DNA from: Halorussus caseinilyticus
Lineage (GTDB): Archaea; Halobacteriota; Halobacteria; Halobacteriales; Haladaptataceae
Assembly: GCF_029338395.1 (NCBI RefSeq)
Contig: NZ_CP119813.1
Coordinates: 1-64,000 of the forward strand
Direction: 5' to 3'
Length of the DNA: 64,000 nt
Shown: one piece after another, positions 47,038 to 55,131 of the stretch
Layout: the number at the start of each line of letters is the position of its first letter
Position numbering within the stretch: position 1 is the stretch's first letter
Program-made: the position numbers and the translations under genes
The notes under the pieces: model-generated
Told to the model about the DNA's origin: nothing
Databases searched by the model: none
What the model saw: only the letters and a program-made list of their open reading frames with translations

Positions 47038-47972
47038 GATGTCTCCTCGTATTGCTGTTTAAGAGCCTCAAAATCACGTGTATTCGGAATATACTCGGAG
47101 CTAGTTGGGTCACCGTGGAGGAACGAAAGCATATCTTCGATGAGTCCAGTTACGCCGTACTCCGTTGCAGTTGCGCGTAATTGGTCTTCGTCAAATGCGG
47201 TCGTCGTCAGTAGGAGGAGTGCGTAGCTTGTCCGCCGGCTGTCGGTCTTGGCGACGAGGGTGTGACAGACAAGTTGTTCGACAGTAATCTTGGTGTCGAG
47301 TTCGGAGTAGAAGACCGGCGGTTGGTTCGCGCCGAAGAACGTGAGGCCGTACTCTTCGTACCGTGCAAGCCCTGATACTGCCCAATTATCCGTATCTACG
47401 AGCTGTTCTCGGTCCTGTTTCGCTTCGACGGACACGAGTGCTTCCGCGGGGGTACTCCACAGAACGACTGCGCTTGGGGCGTCTTCTCTCGCTCGGTGTG
47501 CGTGTTCGTGGTCGACGAATGCCCGAGCAAATTCGACGAGGTCCGTGAGGTCGTCTGCAATCTTGTACTGGGTTCCGTCTTTGGTAAGCATTGCACGCTC
47601 TTGCAGTGGTGCAAGGAGTTGGTAGACCCGCTGGCGTGTTATCGGGAGTCGGTCTGCAATCTCGCTGACTTTCCGGGGTTGGTCCAGAAACCAGCAGACA
47701 TGGAGGGTGCGTCGAGAGAGAATCTCCGAAAAATCGATATGGGGGTGTTGGCTTTGGAGTCGCCGGTAGGCGCGAAACACGGCTGTTTCGGTGGCTGAAA
47801 CCACTCTTCGATTGCGATTCCCGCGTTTCGTCACGACAAGGCCGTTCTGCTCTAACTCTTCGACCACTTCGTGGACGCGGCCCATGCTATAGCCCGTTTG
47901 CTCGTGAAGGGCTGTAATCGATTGGTCCTCGGTCAATACGTCGAGGACTCGAAGATGCGCTTCCCCCATCAT
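47034..47972 (-). CDS. Two-HTH transcription regulator, AbiEi-like antitoxin candidate
   Basis: 312 residues from the first of two ATG codons at 47972. Winged helix 1: DQSITALHEQTGYSMGRVHE. Winged helix 2: LSRRTLHVCWFLDQPRKVSE, then ITRQRVYQLLAPLQERAML. The C-terminal half (AVVLWSTPAEALVSVEAKQD) is of the AbiEi kind. A TATA-like box sits about 30 bases upstream, which fits a leaderless transcript. Overlap of 4 bases with the nucleotidyltransferase gene. The same two-HTH layout is seen in the broken regulator at 33.8 kb. Confidence 0.78.
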   Translation of the reverse strand: MMGEAHLRVLDVLTEDQSITALHEQTGYSMGRVHEVVEELEQNGLVVTKRGNRNRRVVSATETAVFRAYRRLQSQHPHIDFSEILSRRTLHVCWFLDQPRKVSEIADRLPITRQRVYQLLAPLQERAMLTKDGTQYKIADDLTDLVEFARAFVDHEHAHRAREDAPSAVVLWSTPAEALVSVEAKQDREQLVDTDNWAVSGLARYEEYGLTFFGANQPPVFYSELDTKITVEQLVCHTLVAKTDSRRTSYALLLLTTTAFDEDQLRATATEYGVTGLIEDMLSFLHGDPTSSEYIPNTRDFEALKQQYEETS

Positions 47973-48172
47973 CTGGTAAGAGATACTAAAACAGTATATA
48001 AGAGTCTTCGGCTTTAGTTTACAAATTCCGATTTCGGGGTTCGTTTTAGCCGCCACTACTCGAATATCGAGTCGTTGGTTGCTCCACGGTATCTCGGGCT
48101 TCATGCACCCCTCAGGGAGAACGAAAAACTCACCGCGGTCACTCCGTCACGTTCCCTGGCTAGCTCGGGCAC

Positions 48173-48213
48173 TCAGTAGTGAACGTCTGCTGGGACAATC
48201 CAGAGATTCTCGC
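48173..48213 (-). pseudogene. 3'-end remnant of a gene related to 51.5 kb
   Basis: Minus-strand bases read SENLWIVPADVHY followed by TGA. The DNA is almost identical over about 37 bases to the end of the intact gene at 51456-51947. Only the last 13 codons survive, next to origin 2, so a paralogue or duplicated module was lost here. Confidence 0.6.
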
Positions 48214-48228
48214 TCTCGCCAAGAGTGG

Positions 48229-48645
48229 GACGGGGGGGTGTTAGAGTGTAGATGTGGAAGGGCGTGGAGTCCACGAAATCCGATGCACAGCTAGGTACTT
48301 AATGAGAAAATAGGTGTTTTCTATTTCCGTCTCTAACTGCTTCTATTGCCACAATACACCATCATTACCATACTACATAGTAAAATATATAATAACATGT
48401 GTGGATAGCGGTTGTTTGTGAGAAAGTATCGCTCCTTCCCCCAACAGTACGAACCGCCAAAACTCTCCAACGACCGATTTTCGGGTTCTACTCCCGAGAC
48501 TGATTTCTGCTGAACGCGACCCCGTCATTTTCCATCTACACTCTAATGCCCCCCGTCCCTCAGTAGATGAACCGAGATGGTACGGTAATAACTCAATCAC
48601 TCTAACTAACCCCCTTCACTCTACTCACTCTAACAGGGGGTACTA
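48229..48645. repeat. Origin-2 inverted repeats around an A/T-rich segment
   Basis: TTAGAGTG (48241-48248) within a GACGGGGGGGTG context is matched in inverse orientation by CACTCTAA (48539-48546) followed by TGCCCCCCGTC. Further CACTCTAAC copies lie at 48598-48606 and 48626-48634. Between the inverted arms is an A/T-rich core (about 48350-48410) suitable for duplex opening. The intact orc1 gene starts 32 bases beyond. The layout matches haloarchaeal plasmid origins, with a box sequence different from origin 1. Confidence 0.72.
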
Positions 48646-48676
48646 AGTACCTCGCTATTCACGCTTCTGATAAGAC

Positions 48677-49951
48677 ATGCGAAGCTTCGATGAGGCCGAC
48701 AAACTCTACGACGACATTGACGCCTTAGAGCCAGACACCGAGACCTATCGTCCAAAAGACCTCCCCGAACGCGAAGACGAACTGGACGAACTCCACTCCG
48801 CCCTCGAACCAATCGCCCGCGGTGGCACACCCCGTGACGTACTCATTTACGGCCCCACAGGACAGGGCAAAACTCACGGCGTCAAACTCAAAACTGAACA
48901 ATTGCAGGAGTGGGCCGACAGAAACGATGTGGCTCTCACGACGGCCAACGTCCAGTGCAAAGGGTCCGACAAATCCTACAACGTCCTTACGCTCCTCGTC
49001 AAACAACTCCGGGAAGTTCGATTCGGTCCTGGCGTGGACAAGCCCGTTGGCCACCAGCGGAAGACACTCGTAGAAATGGCCTTCGAAGAGATGGAAGAAA
49101 TCGGCGGGACGATTCTCGTTGTCCTTGATGAGATCGACGCTATCGGCGAAGACGATTATATCCTCTACGAACTCCCGCGAGCGAATCTCGACAACACCAA
49201 ACTCGGCGTTATCGGCATCACCAACGACCTCCAATTCCGCGATAGTCTCGATGCAGACGTACGCTCGTCACTCGGCAAGCGAGAAATCACCTTCCACCCT
49301 TACGACGCCAACCAACTCAAGAACATCCTTGCCCGACGCGCCGTGAAAGCCCTCCAAGACACCAAGTTCGAAGGCAACAAGAAGAAGCTTGCCGCGTTGG
49401 AGAGCGATGTCCTCAGCGACGACGTGATTCCGCTCTGCGCGGCGTTTGCGGCCCAAGACACGGGCGACGCTCGACAGGGACTCAGGCTTCTCTCCCGGTC
49501 TGTTGAGTTGGCGAAGAAAGAAAACGACGAGGTAGTCACCGAATCCCACGTCCGGAAGGCGAAGGCTGGAATCGAGCGCGACCGAGTTGGGCAAAGCATT
49601 CGCGCGGAGACCACCCAGCGGAAGCTGGCGCTCTTGACTGTGGTCGAGGCCGCCGAGAACGGCGAAACGCCCGCCGAGACAAGTGATCTCTACGAGAAGT
49701 ACACTGACTACTGTGAGACCATCGACGCCGATAACTACATTGACCACACCTTTCGAGAGAAGCTAAACGACCTCGAACACTCCGGCCTCTTGGAGAAAAA
49801 CCGAACCGGGCGAGGGCACGGCAAGGGCATGACGAACACCTACGACCTACAGGTCAGCACCGAGACCGCCTTCGAGAATTTGTCCGCCGATGGACGCCTG
49901 AGCAAACTCGTTGAAAATATCCGGTCCGGCCGAAAGAAAAGTACACTCTAA
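48677..49951 (+). CDS. orc1: Orc1/Cdc6 replication initiator (intact)
   Basis: 424 residues. Walker A LIYGPTGQGKTHGVKLK, Walker B ILVVLDEIDAIGEDD, sensor LGVIGITNDLQFRDS, arginine-finger region SSLGKREITFHPYDANQLKN, and a C-terminal winged helix (HTFREKLNDLEHSGLLEKNR). It is an origin-binding AAA+ initiator next to its own repeat set. Its boxes (CACTCTAAC) differ from the GGAAACGAGGGG boxes of the first, broken orc1, so each initiator probably served its own origin. Confidence 0.9.
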   Translation: MRSFDEADKLYDDIDALEPDTETYRPKDLPEREDELDELHSALEPIARGGTPRDVLIYGPTGQGKTHGVKLKTEQLQEWADRNDVALTTANVQCKGSDKSYNVLTLLVKQLREVRFGPGVDKPVGHQRKTLVEMAFEEMEEIGGTILVVLDEIDAIGEDDYILYELPRANLDNTKLGVIGITNDLQFRDSLDADVRSSLGKREITFHPYDANQLKNILARRAVKALQDTKFEGNKKKLAALESDVLSDDVIPLCAAFAAQDTGDARQGLRLLSRSVELAKKENDEVVTESHVRKAKAGIERDRVGQSIRAETTQRKLALLTVVEAAENGETPAETSDLYEKYTDYCETIDADNYIDHTFREKLNDLEHSGLLEKNRTGRGHGKGMTNTYDLQVSTETAFENLSADGRLSKLVENIRSGRKKSTL

Positions 49952-50300
49952 GCCACCCCGTTCAGTCTAACGGGGGGTTTTCGTTCGGCCTGAAAGACCC
50001 CGAGAACCAAGTGTCACCTCCTCTTCTCAGGAGCGAAAAGAGCGCGGCGTCCTCAAAGCCTACGTCGAGAAGGTCGTGGCCGACGACTATCTCAACCAGC
50101 ACGACCTGGACCCCGAGGAGGCCGCCACCGCCGAGGAGCGTGCAACCGAGGACGCAGCGCACGACGAGAACCAGAAAAAATTGTTCTCAACGCGGTGTGC
50201 GAGCAGGACAGTCCGAGCAGGGAAGACGTGCACAAGTACCCCCGTACCTCTCAGGGAGAACGAAAACTCACCGCGGTCACTCGATCACGGGTCTACTGAC
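49940..50300 (+). other. Origin-2 downstream box and coding-like remnant
   Basis: A further CACTCTAA box (49944-49951) overlaps the orc1 stop, followed by an inverted CCCCGTTCAGTCTAACGGGG. From about 50019 a plus-strand frame (ERKERGVLKAYVEKVVADDY, then EEAATAEERATEDAAHDENQ) looks like part of a gene but has no good start and runs into a hairpin-like copy of the 46.1 kb leader (50240-50283). Probably a decayed gene. Confidence 0.4.
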
Positions 50301-50348
50301 TGAGTAGCTGTTCTGAACCCCACGAGAAGATAAGACGACTTTTGATAG

Positions 50349-50798
50349 TCACTCCCAGAACGCTTCGATTCGGTCGTCTAAGTCCTCAAGAACGCTTGAG
50401 AGTATATCCCGCCAGTCGCTGGCGTACTCTGCATCGTCACCGGGCGTCGTTGCATCTGGCGGTGGGTGAAAGTGCGAGCGAGTGTTGTGGCTGTTCGGAT
50501 GGCGGTCCCACCGACACTCCCACTGGTCGTCATCGGTGTACTGCTCGGAGTAGTGGACGCTGAAATCGTCTGTCTCGTACCAGCGAATCTGGAGATACGC
50601 CCGGTCGATAGCCGCCGGAAAGTACCCCCTATCGTACTCTGCCACGACGGAACTGGGCGCATAGTCTGGCTGGAACACGACCTCTGAGAACCGCTGACTT
50701 CGTTCGAGGTGCTGTCCGATCTGTTCGAGAATCTCAGTATCGATGCCACCAACAGTCTCCGCGACGTCCTCGTCGTCACCTGGCCGGTCGTCAGGCAT
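50349..50798 (-). CDS. HxH-motif small protein, partner of the 50.8 kb regulator
   Basis: 149 residues from ATG 50798, overlapping the regulator stop by 8 bases. The core QWECRWDRHPNSHNTRSHFH followed by PPPDA has several His, Arg and Asp residues that could form an active site. The same core is found in the paralogue at 52.1 kb. N-terminal FQPDYAPSSVVAEYDRGYFP and C-terminal VLEDLDDRIEAFWE also match. I know no characterised member. Coupling to an HTH regulator suggests a toxin-antitoxin or regulatory pair. Confidence 0.7.
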   Translation of the reverse strand: MPDDRPGDDEDVAETVGGIDTEILEQIGQHLERSQRFSEVVFQPDYAPSSVVAEYDRGYFPAAIDRAYLQIRWYETDDFSVHYSEQYTDDDQWECRWDRHPNSHNTRSHFHPPPDATTPGDDAEYASDWRDILSSVLEDLDDRIEAFWE

Positions 50799-51399
50799 CG
50801 ACTCTGGCACCACCACTCGACGGATGGCCGTTCTGCCGCGCCGTATCTAACAGCTCTGCCCGTCGCTCCAGTGTTTTCCATTCACTCACTGCTTCCCATA
50901 CTTCTTCGACCGACGACTCTCCAGCATCGTCCACGAGCGACACCTCATCCGGACTGTCGGCATTGAATCGCGCCCGGTACTCCTCAAGCTGCGCCATCGT
51001 CTCTTTGAGTTCCTTGACGATGTCACTCTCGGAGTACTGTTCTCGAATCTGTTCGATTCTACGCCACCGTAGATACGACTCGTTTCGCTCGTATCTCACC
51101 GGCCGCCCCGGAATCTCGCGCGTCATCCCCATCGAAGTGAACCATTCGAGGTAGTCACGCGCGGTCTCGGTATCGCAGTCTGCTTTGTCTGCGATTTCCG
51201 CGACCTTGGTTGGTGTACGGAGTTGTAAGATGACACCGAGCAGTCGTTCTCGCGTTGGACCACCTTTCAGGACCTCTTCGGGTGCATCCCATTCGGTGAA
51301 ATCTGGTGGTTCCTCGTCCGGGTCTCGAACGTCGTCGGGGGTGTTAGTCAAGTCCATCACTATCCTCTTGTTTGCTAACCGTTCGGCAGTATCGGTCAT
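50791..51399 (-). CDS. HTH regulator, DUF7342 type (module 1)
   Basis: 202 residues. LQLRTPTKVAEIADKADCDT followed by ETARDYLEWFTSMGMTREIP is the winged helix, with a wing RPVRYERNESYLRWRRI. A coiled C-terminal region (IVKELKETMAQLEEYRARF) could mediate dimerisation or partner binding. Followed on the same strand with an 8-base overlap by the HxH protein. Paralogous to 52.6-53.1 kb and to the fragment at 1-126. Probably autoregulates the pair. Confidence 0.8.
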   Translation of the reverse strand: MTDTAERLANKRIVMDLTNTPDDVRDPDEEPPDFTEWDAPEEVLKGGPTRERLLGVILQLRTPTKVAEIADKADCDTETARDYLEWFTSMGMTREIPGRPVRYERNESYLRWRRIEQIREQYSESDIVKELKETMAQLEEYRARFNADSPDEVSLVDDAGESSVEEVWEAVSEWKTLERRAELLDTARQNGHPSSGGARVDA

Positions 51400-51455
51400 A
51401 TATCTATCGCACGCTGAATTATTTCTGCTTCATGTAGCGGAGCTTGTCGCTCCGC

Positions 51456-51947
51456 TTAGTAGTGAACGTCTGCTGGGACAATCCAGAGATTCTCATCCTC
51501 GTCGAGGATGCGGTCAAGCTGGTCTCGATGCCGAATACCGCTGCCGTGTTCGTCATACAGGAAGATGGTGGGGCCGTCGTACGCGCCAACTTGGTGGAAC
51601 GCATGCCGGGCAAGTCCGTCGTCGCGCATAATCTCCTCGTCGCTTAGTTCCTCGAGTGCGTCCCGGACGCGGTTGAGGTTTCGCTCGAACTCGCTCTTCG
51701 TCGCCTCCCACCCACGCTCCAGCAATTCCTGACCATCGTCGGATTCCACAGGAACTGCTACTGGAAGGTCACCCCACCGAGCTTTCCCAGCGACTGACGT
51801 GCCCGACTCATCAAATGTCACGTAATAGTCGAACACCGCATCTGCGTGTGGGCTGCCCCCGACGAGTCGGTCGAACACCGTCTTTCCAGTTACAAGTGCG
51901 TCGTCTTGTGTCGATGCCTCTACCAGCGAGTAAATTACCATATGCAT
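51456..51947 (-). CDS. Hypothetical protein of the VEAST/LYDE family
   Basis: 163 residues. MHMVIYSLVEASTQDDALVT at the start, TIFLYDEHGSGIRHRDQLDR near the end, then ENLWIVPADVHY. The same blocks appear in the larger 54.2-55.1 kb protein, so the two are homologous. No function is known to me. A third copy survives as a 13-codon remnant at 48.17 kb. Confidence 0.68.
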   Translation of the reverse strand: MHMVIYSLVEASTQDDALVTGKTVFDRLVGGSPHADAVFDYYVTFDESGTSVAGKARWGDLPVAVPVESDDGQELLERGWEATKSEFERNLNRVRDALEELSDEEIMRDDGLARHAFHQVGAYDGPTIFLYDEHGSGIRHRDQLDRILDEDENLWIVPADVHY

Positions 51948-52086
51948 TGGTTCTCACTTCGATCTGCCGACGCACGCGACTACACATCGCGCTACTGACT
52001 GTTGCGCTGGCACTCATCGCCGGCGCTCGAAAAACTACGGTTGAGATTGATCATTTAACAGAGAAGAAGTCGGGGCAGACCTGTCG

Positions 52087-52124
52087 TTAACCAATAAACC
52101 TGGTATCTGCAGTATGTTGGTTAA
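52087..52124. repeat. Inverted repeat family, copy D
   Basis: TTAACCAATA (52087-52096, one mismatch to the family) and TGTTGGTTAA (52115-52124), spacer 18 bases. It ends at the base before the stop codon of the module-2 HxH gene. Confidence 0.75.
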
Positions 52125-52574
52125 CTATTCAGATGACCACAGGCTCTCAAGCCGTTGCTCTATCGCGGTAAACACGGTTGAGTACACTTCGAGTGGATGG
52201 AGTGAGGAAAGTTCAAGATCCGTAATCTCGGTCGCAGTTGGGGGCTGATGGAAGTGCAACCGTGCGTTGTGCGTGTTTGGATGGCGATCCCAGCGACACT
52301 CCCACTGGCCCTCTTCGTCGTGTTCTTCGACATAATGAATCGAGAAATCACCAGTCGTAAACCATCGGATGTCGAGACGAACCGCTGTCACCGAGTCTGG
52401 GTATCGTCCGGTATCAAGTTGTGCTTGGAGCAGACGGGGTTCGTACGAATCGGGGTCGAATGCTGTCTCGGCGACGAGCGCATCTGACGCGAGGTGTCGC
52501 TCTAGAAGGCGCAACGTCTGTTTGTCCGGTGGCCCTGTTGAGTCAGGTACTGGGTCCTCTGGGGGCTGACTCAT
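52125..52574 (-). CDS. HxH-motif small protein, partner of the 52.6 kb regulator
   Basis: 149 residues. QWECRWDRHPNTHNARLHFH followed by QPPTA matches the 50.3 kb paralogue, as do RLDIRWFTTGDFSIHYVEEH and the end FTAIEQRLESLWSSE. Its ATG follows the regulator stop without a gap (TAGATG). Same genetic arrangement as module 1, with divergent sequence outside the core, so the core is under constraint. Confidence 0.7.
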   Translation of the reverse strand: MSQPPEDPVPDSTGPPDKQTLRLLERHLASDALVAETAFDPDSYEPRLLQAQLDTGRYPDSVTAVRLDIRWFTTGDFSIHYVEEHDEEGQWECRWDRHPNTHNARLHFHQPPTATEITDLELSSLHPLEVYSTVFTAIEQRLESLWSSE

Positions 52575-53102
52575 CTATGCTGGAATCAGATGGCCGTCGT
52601 TTTGGGAGAGTTGGCGAGCGAGTTCGTACAGCCGAATATCCCGAATCACGCCTTGCCACTCGCTGACCGCTGTCATCCGTTCGTGGATGGTTTCATGATT
52701 GTCGTAGTCGAACACAGAGACATCTGCCGGGTCTGTCGTCCCGAACTGGGACTCGTATTCAGCGCGTTGTTCTTCGAGTGCTTTCACACGGTCAATGATC
52801 TCCTCGAGAGTGAGTTCGTCTGCGATTCGGCTGGCGTCCTGCCATTCGAGATACCCCTCGTTTCGTTCGTACGTTGGCGGACGACTGTCTCTGTCTGCGC
52901 GGACGATACCCATCTCCGTCAAACGGTCAAGATGCTTTTTTGCGGCGTTCGAAGAGCAATCGGCGAGCTCTGCGATCTCGGTATACGTCGTTGGCGACGT
53001 AATCCCGAGGATGACATCGTAGACACGGCCAAACGTGTCCGTTCCTTCCTGCCATCGCCGTTGCGAACCCTCGGATTCTGGGGCTGGATCAAACTCGGTC
53101 AT
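52575..53102 (-). CDS. HTH regulator, DUF7342 type (module 2)
   Basis: 175 residues. PTTYTEIAELADCSSNAAKK followed by HLDRLTEMGIVRADRD is the winged helix, with the wing PPTYERNEGYLEWQDASRI. EEIIDRVKALEEQRAEYESQ is the coiled region. Directly followed by the HxH gene. Copy E of the TTAACCAACA repeat lies 182 bases upstream of the start. Confidence 0.8.
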   Translation of the reverse strand: MTEFDPAPESEGSQRRWQEGTDTFGRVYDVILGITSPTTYTEIAELADCSSNAAKKHLDRLTEMGIVRADRDSRPPTYERNEGYLEWQDASRIADELTLEEIIDRVKALEEQRAEYESQFGTTDPADVSVFDYDNHETIHERMTAVSEWQGVIRDIRLYELARQLSQNDGHLIPA

Positions 53103-53478
53103 AACTGACTATACGCAGTCGCGCTCAATATATCTTTGCTTTCTTCAAATATATGCGTGAGTTGGTCTGTTGGTAGGACAACAAATACCCTTGGCATTGA
53201 TCCGTAGCGAACTTTGACTCGTTCCCTATCTCCTCTACCAATTCAACCATCTAATTGAGGGAAGGCCGTGAATCAGTCTGCAGTTAACCAACAAACGCCG
53301 AAATACGCGCTCGTCTGTTGGTTAACAGTAGAGGGTAGCACGATTTCTTCATTCAGAATCACCGATGTAACCGATGCTCGATTTGGGGAAGCGACGTATG
53401 ACACGACTGGTTTGTCTATAGGATTTGCTACAAACGGCGTGCAAGATTTAGAGCATAAGTACAGCACAACGTCTGTTC
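53103..53478. other. Non-coding stretch with inverted repeat copy E
   Basis: Holds the promoter of the module-2 regulator (A/T-rich around 53110-53160) and copy E. I see no gene. Confidence 0.5.
53284..53325. repeat. Inverted repeat family, copy E
   Basis: TTAACCAACA at 53284-53293 and TGTTGGTTAA at 53316-53325, spacer 22 bases, arms flanked on both sides by CAG. Confidence 0.85.
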
Positions 53479-54096
53479 TCATCGACTCTCAGGTTCGACT
53501 AGTGGGAAGCAGTAGCCGATGGCTATCATTGTTGTCGCCACTGAGGCGACGAGAAGAGGCGAAAGCCACCCCGGATACACTCCTGATAGTCCCACGACGA
53601 CCAGCGGGAGGTTCCAGGCCGATCCAAACATCAGTAACGCCCCACCGAGCAGTCGGGTTCGGTCGTACCGAAGCAAAGAGAGTCCGAACGTCGCAATGCC
53701 ACCCGCAAACACGGCCAAGAGCGTGAAAAAGACAGTATCGATTCTGACCGGCAGGACGGTTACGTCAGGGACGAGACCACTAGCGTCAGCCGCGACAGCC
53801 CACGCTACTATGACGACGGTCCCAACCGGAAGTGCCGCCACGAGGGCAACCCCGACGATAGCCGATGTCGGTGTACGGTCCGAGAGGTACTGGTACGACC
53901 TAAGTAGCACGAGCGGGAGTAAGACAAAGCCGATTCCGAACGGAATTGACGTGAGAAGCCATGCAAACGGAATCCCACGTAGACTCTCACTGATGGCACC
54001 GCTGGCAGCTTCAATGAGTATCAGGACGCCAGCAATCGCCAAGAGTCTCCCCGTCCAGTATTCAATCTCGTCTACTTGACTGCTAGTGAGGGACAT
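53479..54096 (-). CDS. Integral membrane protein, unknown
   Basis: 205 residues with about six hydrophobic segments (LLAIAGVLILIEAASGAI, WLLTSIPFGIGFVLLPLVLL, AIVGVALVAALPVGTVVIVA, VFFTLLAVFAGGIATFGLSL, then two near the C-terminus). No charged or catalytic motif is evident within the segments. It has no clear operon partner. Unknown function. Confidence 0.72.
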   Translation of the reverse strand: MSLTSSQVDEIEYWTGRLLAIAGVLILIEAASGAISESLRGIPFAWLLTSIPFGIGFVLLPLVLLRSYQYLSDRTPTSAIVGVALVAALPVGTVVIVAWAVAADASGLVPDVTVLPVRIDTVFFTLLAVFAGGIATFGLSLLRYDRTRLLGGALLMFGSAWNLPLVVVGLSGVYPGWLSPLLVASVATTMIAIGYCFPLVEPESR

Positions 54097-54240
54097 ATCT
54101 GCAATATATGCCCCTCAAAAATATAATTGGCGCAACACTAACTATTCACCATGTATTGAGCAAAACTACTGAGACAGTTACGGACTACAAATTGAACAAA
54201 GAAACCGTACTACTAACTACTGCTAAGATTACCATCTCGC

Positions 54241-55131
54241 CTACTTGCCCACTTTGGGTTCTGGCCCGTATCGAGGCATTCCGCAGACGTGACACTCCCA
54301 CATTGGCTGGCCACTCCACTCGTCGTCAGGGACAGTCTCGAAGTCAAGGAATCGGTGCCTCGTATTGCGGTCGCATTCACGACACTCTAATTGTCTCCTG
54401 TTCGGTCGCTCGCGTTGCTGGCTATCAGTTGTGGCGTCCTCGACAGATTGCTGGAGTGCAATCGCAGGTACTAGCCACATGTCGTCTGCGTCCTCAAGAA
54501 GCGCCACAAGACGATTTTCGTCATGAACGCCACGTCCACTTTCGTCGTAGAGGAACGTCGCATGTTCGCCGTCGTGATGCAACTGCGTCGTGTCCTGCCA
54601 CTCCGTCAGTTCACGGGCAGTCTCGAGTAGCTGTCTACCCGAGTTGGACGTAACTCGTACTGCCTCAGAGAGCGAAGGCCACTTGTCGGCAAGTTGTGAT
54701 GCAGGCTCTTCGTCGAACTCGGAAATCAGCTGGCAGTCGTCGACTGCGGAGTCTCTGTCGGCCTTCGCGAGGAGGCCCGCGGCGGCAGTCCCCTTCGCGA
54801 CGGCGCTGTCGAACGTTGATGCTTCCACGACGAAATGAACGACGTGAAGCAGTGTCCACTCGGTATCCGAACTTGATTGTTCCTCCTTGGAGCTATTGAG
54901 ATGGTTCACAAGACAGAACCTGCACTTTGTCCGCTCCGCAGGGATTGATACTCCACAGGAGGAACACTCGCTCTCTGTTGCTGTCGTTTCGTTTGGATAT
55001 CTTGTAGCGACTGCATCTAGTCGCTGTTGACTAGGCTCCTCGTCACTACTATTGGAGAGTTTGTCGTCGGGAACATGCGTTGCTTCGCCGAGCGGCCGAA
55101 GTTCTTCATGGTCAGAGTTCCGCTGAGTCAT
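54241..55131 (-). CDS. Zinc-ribbon protein with a VEAST/LYDE domain
   Basis: 296 residues. A first Cys pair set (CSSCGVSIPAERTKCRFC) is a zinc ribbon. The middle (HVVHFVVEASTFDSAVAKGT and ATFLYDESGRGVHDENRLVA, then DMWLVPA) is homologous to the 51.5 kb protein. The C-terminus has a second zinc site (CRECDRNTRHRFLDFETVP, then CHVCGMPRYG). So a domain known here as a separate gene occurs fused between two metal-binding ends. Function unknown. Confidence 0.65.
   Translation of the reverse strand: MTQRNSDHEELRPLGEATHVPDDKLSNSSDEEPSQQRLDAVATRYPNETTATESECSSCGVSIPAERTKCRFCLVNHLNSSKEEQSSSDTEWTLLHVVHFVVEASTFDSAVAKGTAAAGLLAKADRDSAVDDCQLISEFDEEPASQLADKWPSLSEAVRVTSNSGRQLLETARELTEWQDTTQLHHDGEHATFLYDESGRGVHDENRLVALLEDADDMWLVPAIALQQSVEDATTDSQQRERPNRRQLECRECDRNTRHRFLDFETVPDDEWSGQPMWECHVCGMPRYGPEPKVGK

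Noticed and set aside
26861-53325. TTAACCAACA repeats as a CRISPR array
   Set aside because: The copies are kilobases apart, palindromic and without spacer regularity or cas genes.
53273-53726. Small open frames around inverted repeat E
   Set aside because: They run through the repeat and into the antisense of the membrane protein gene; no protein-like character.
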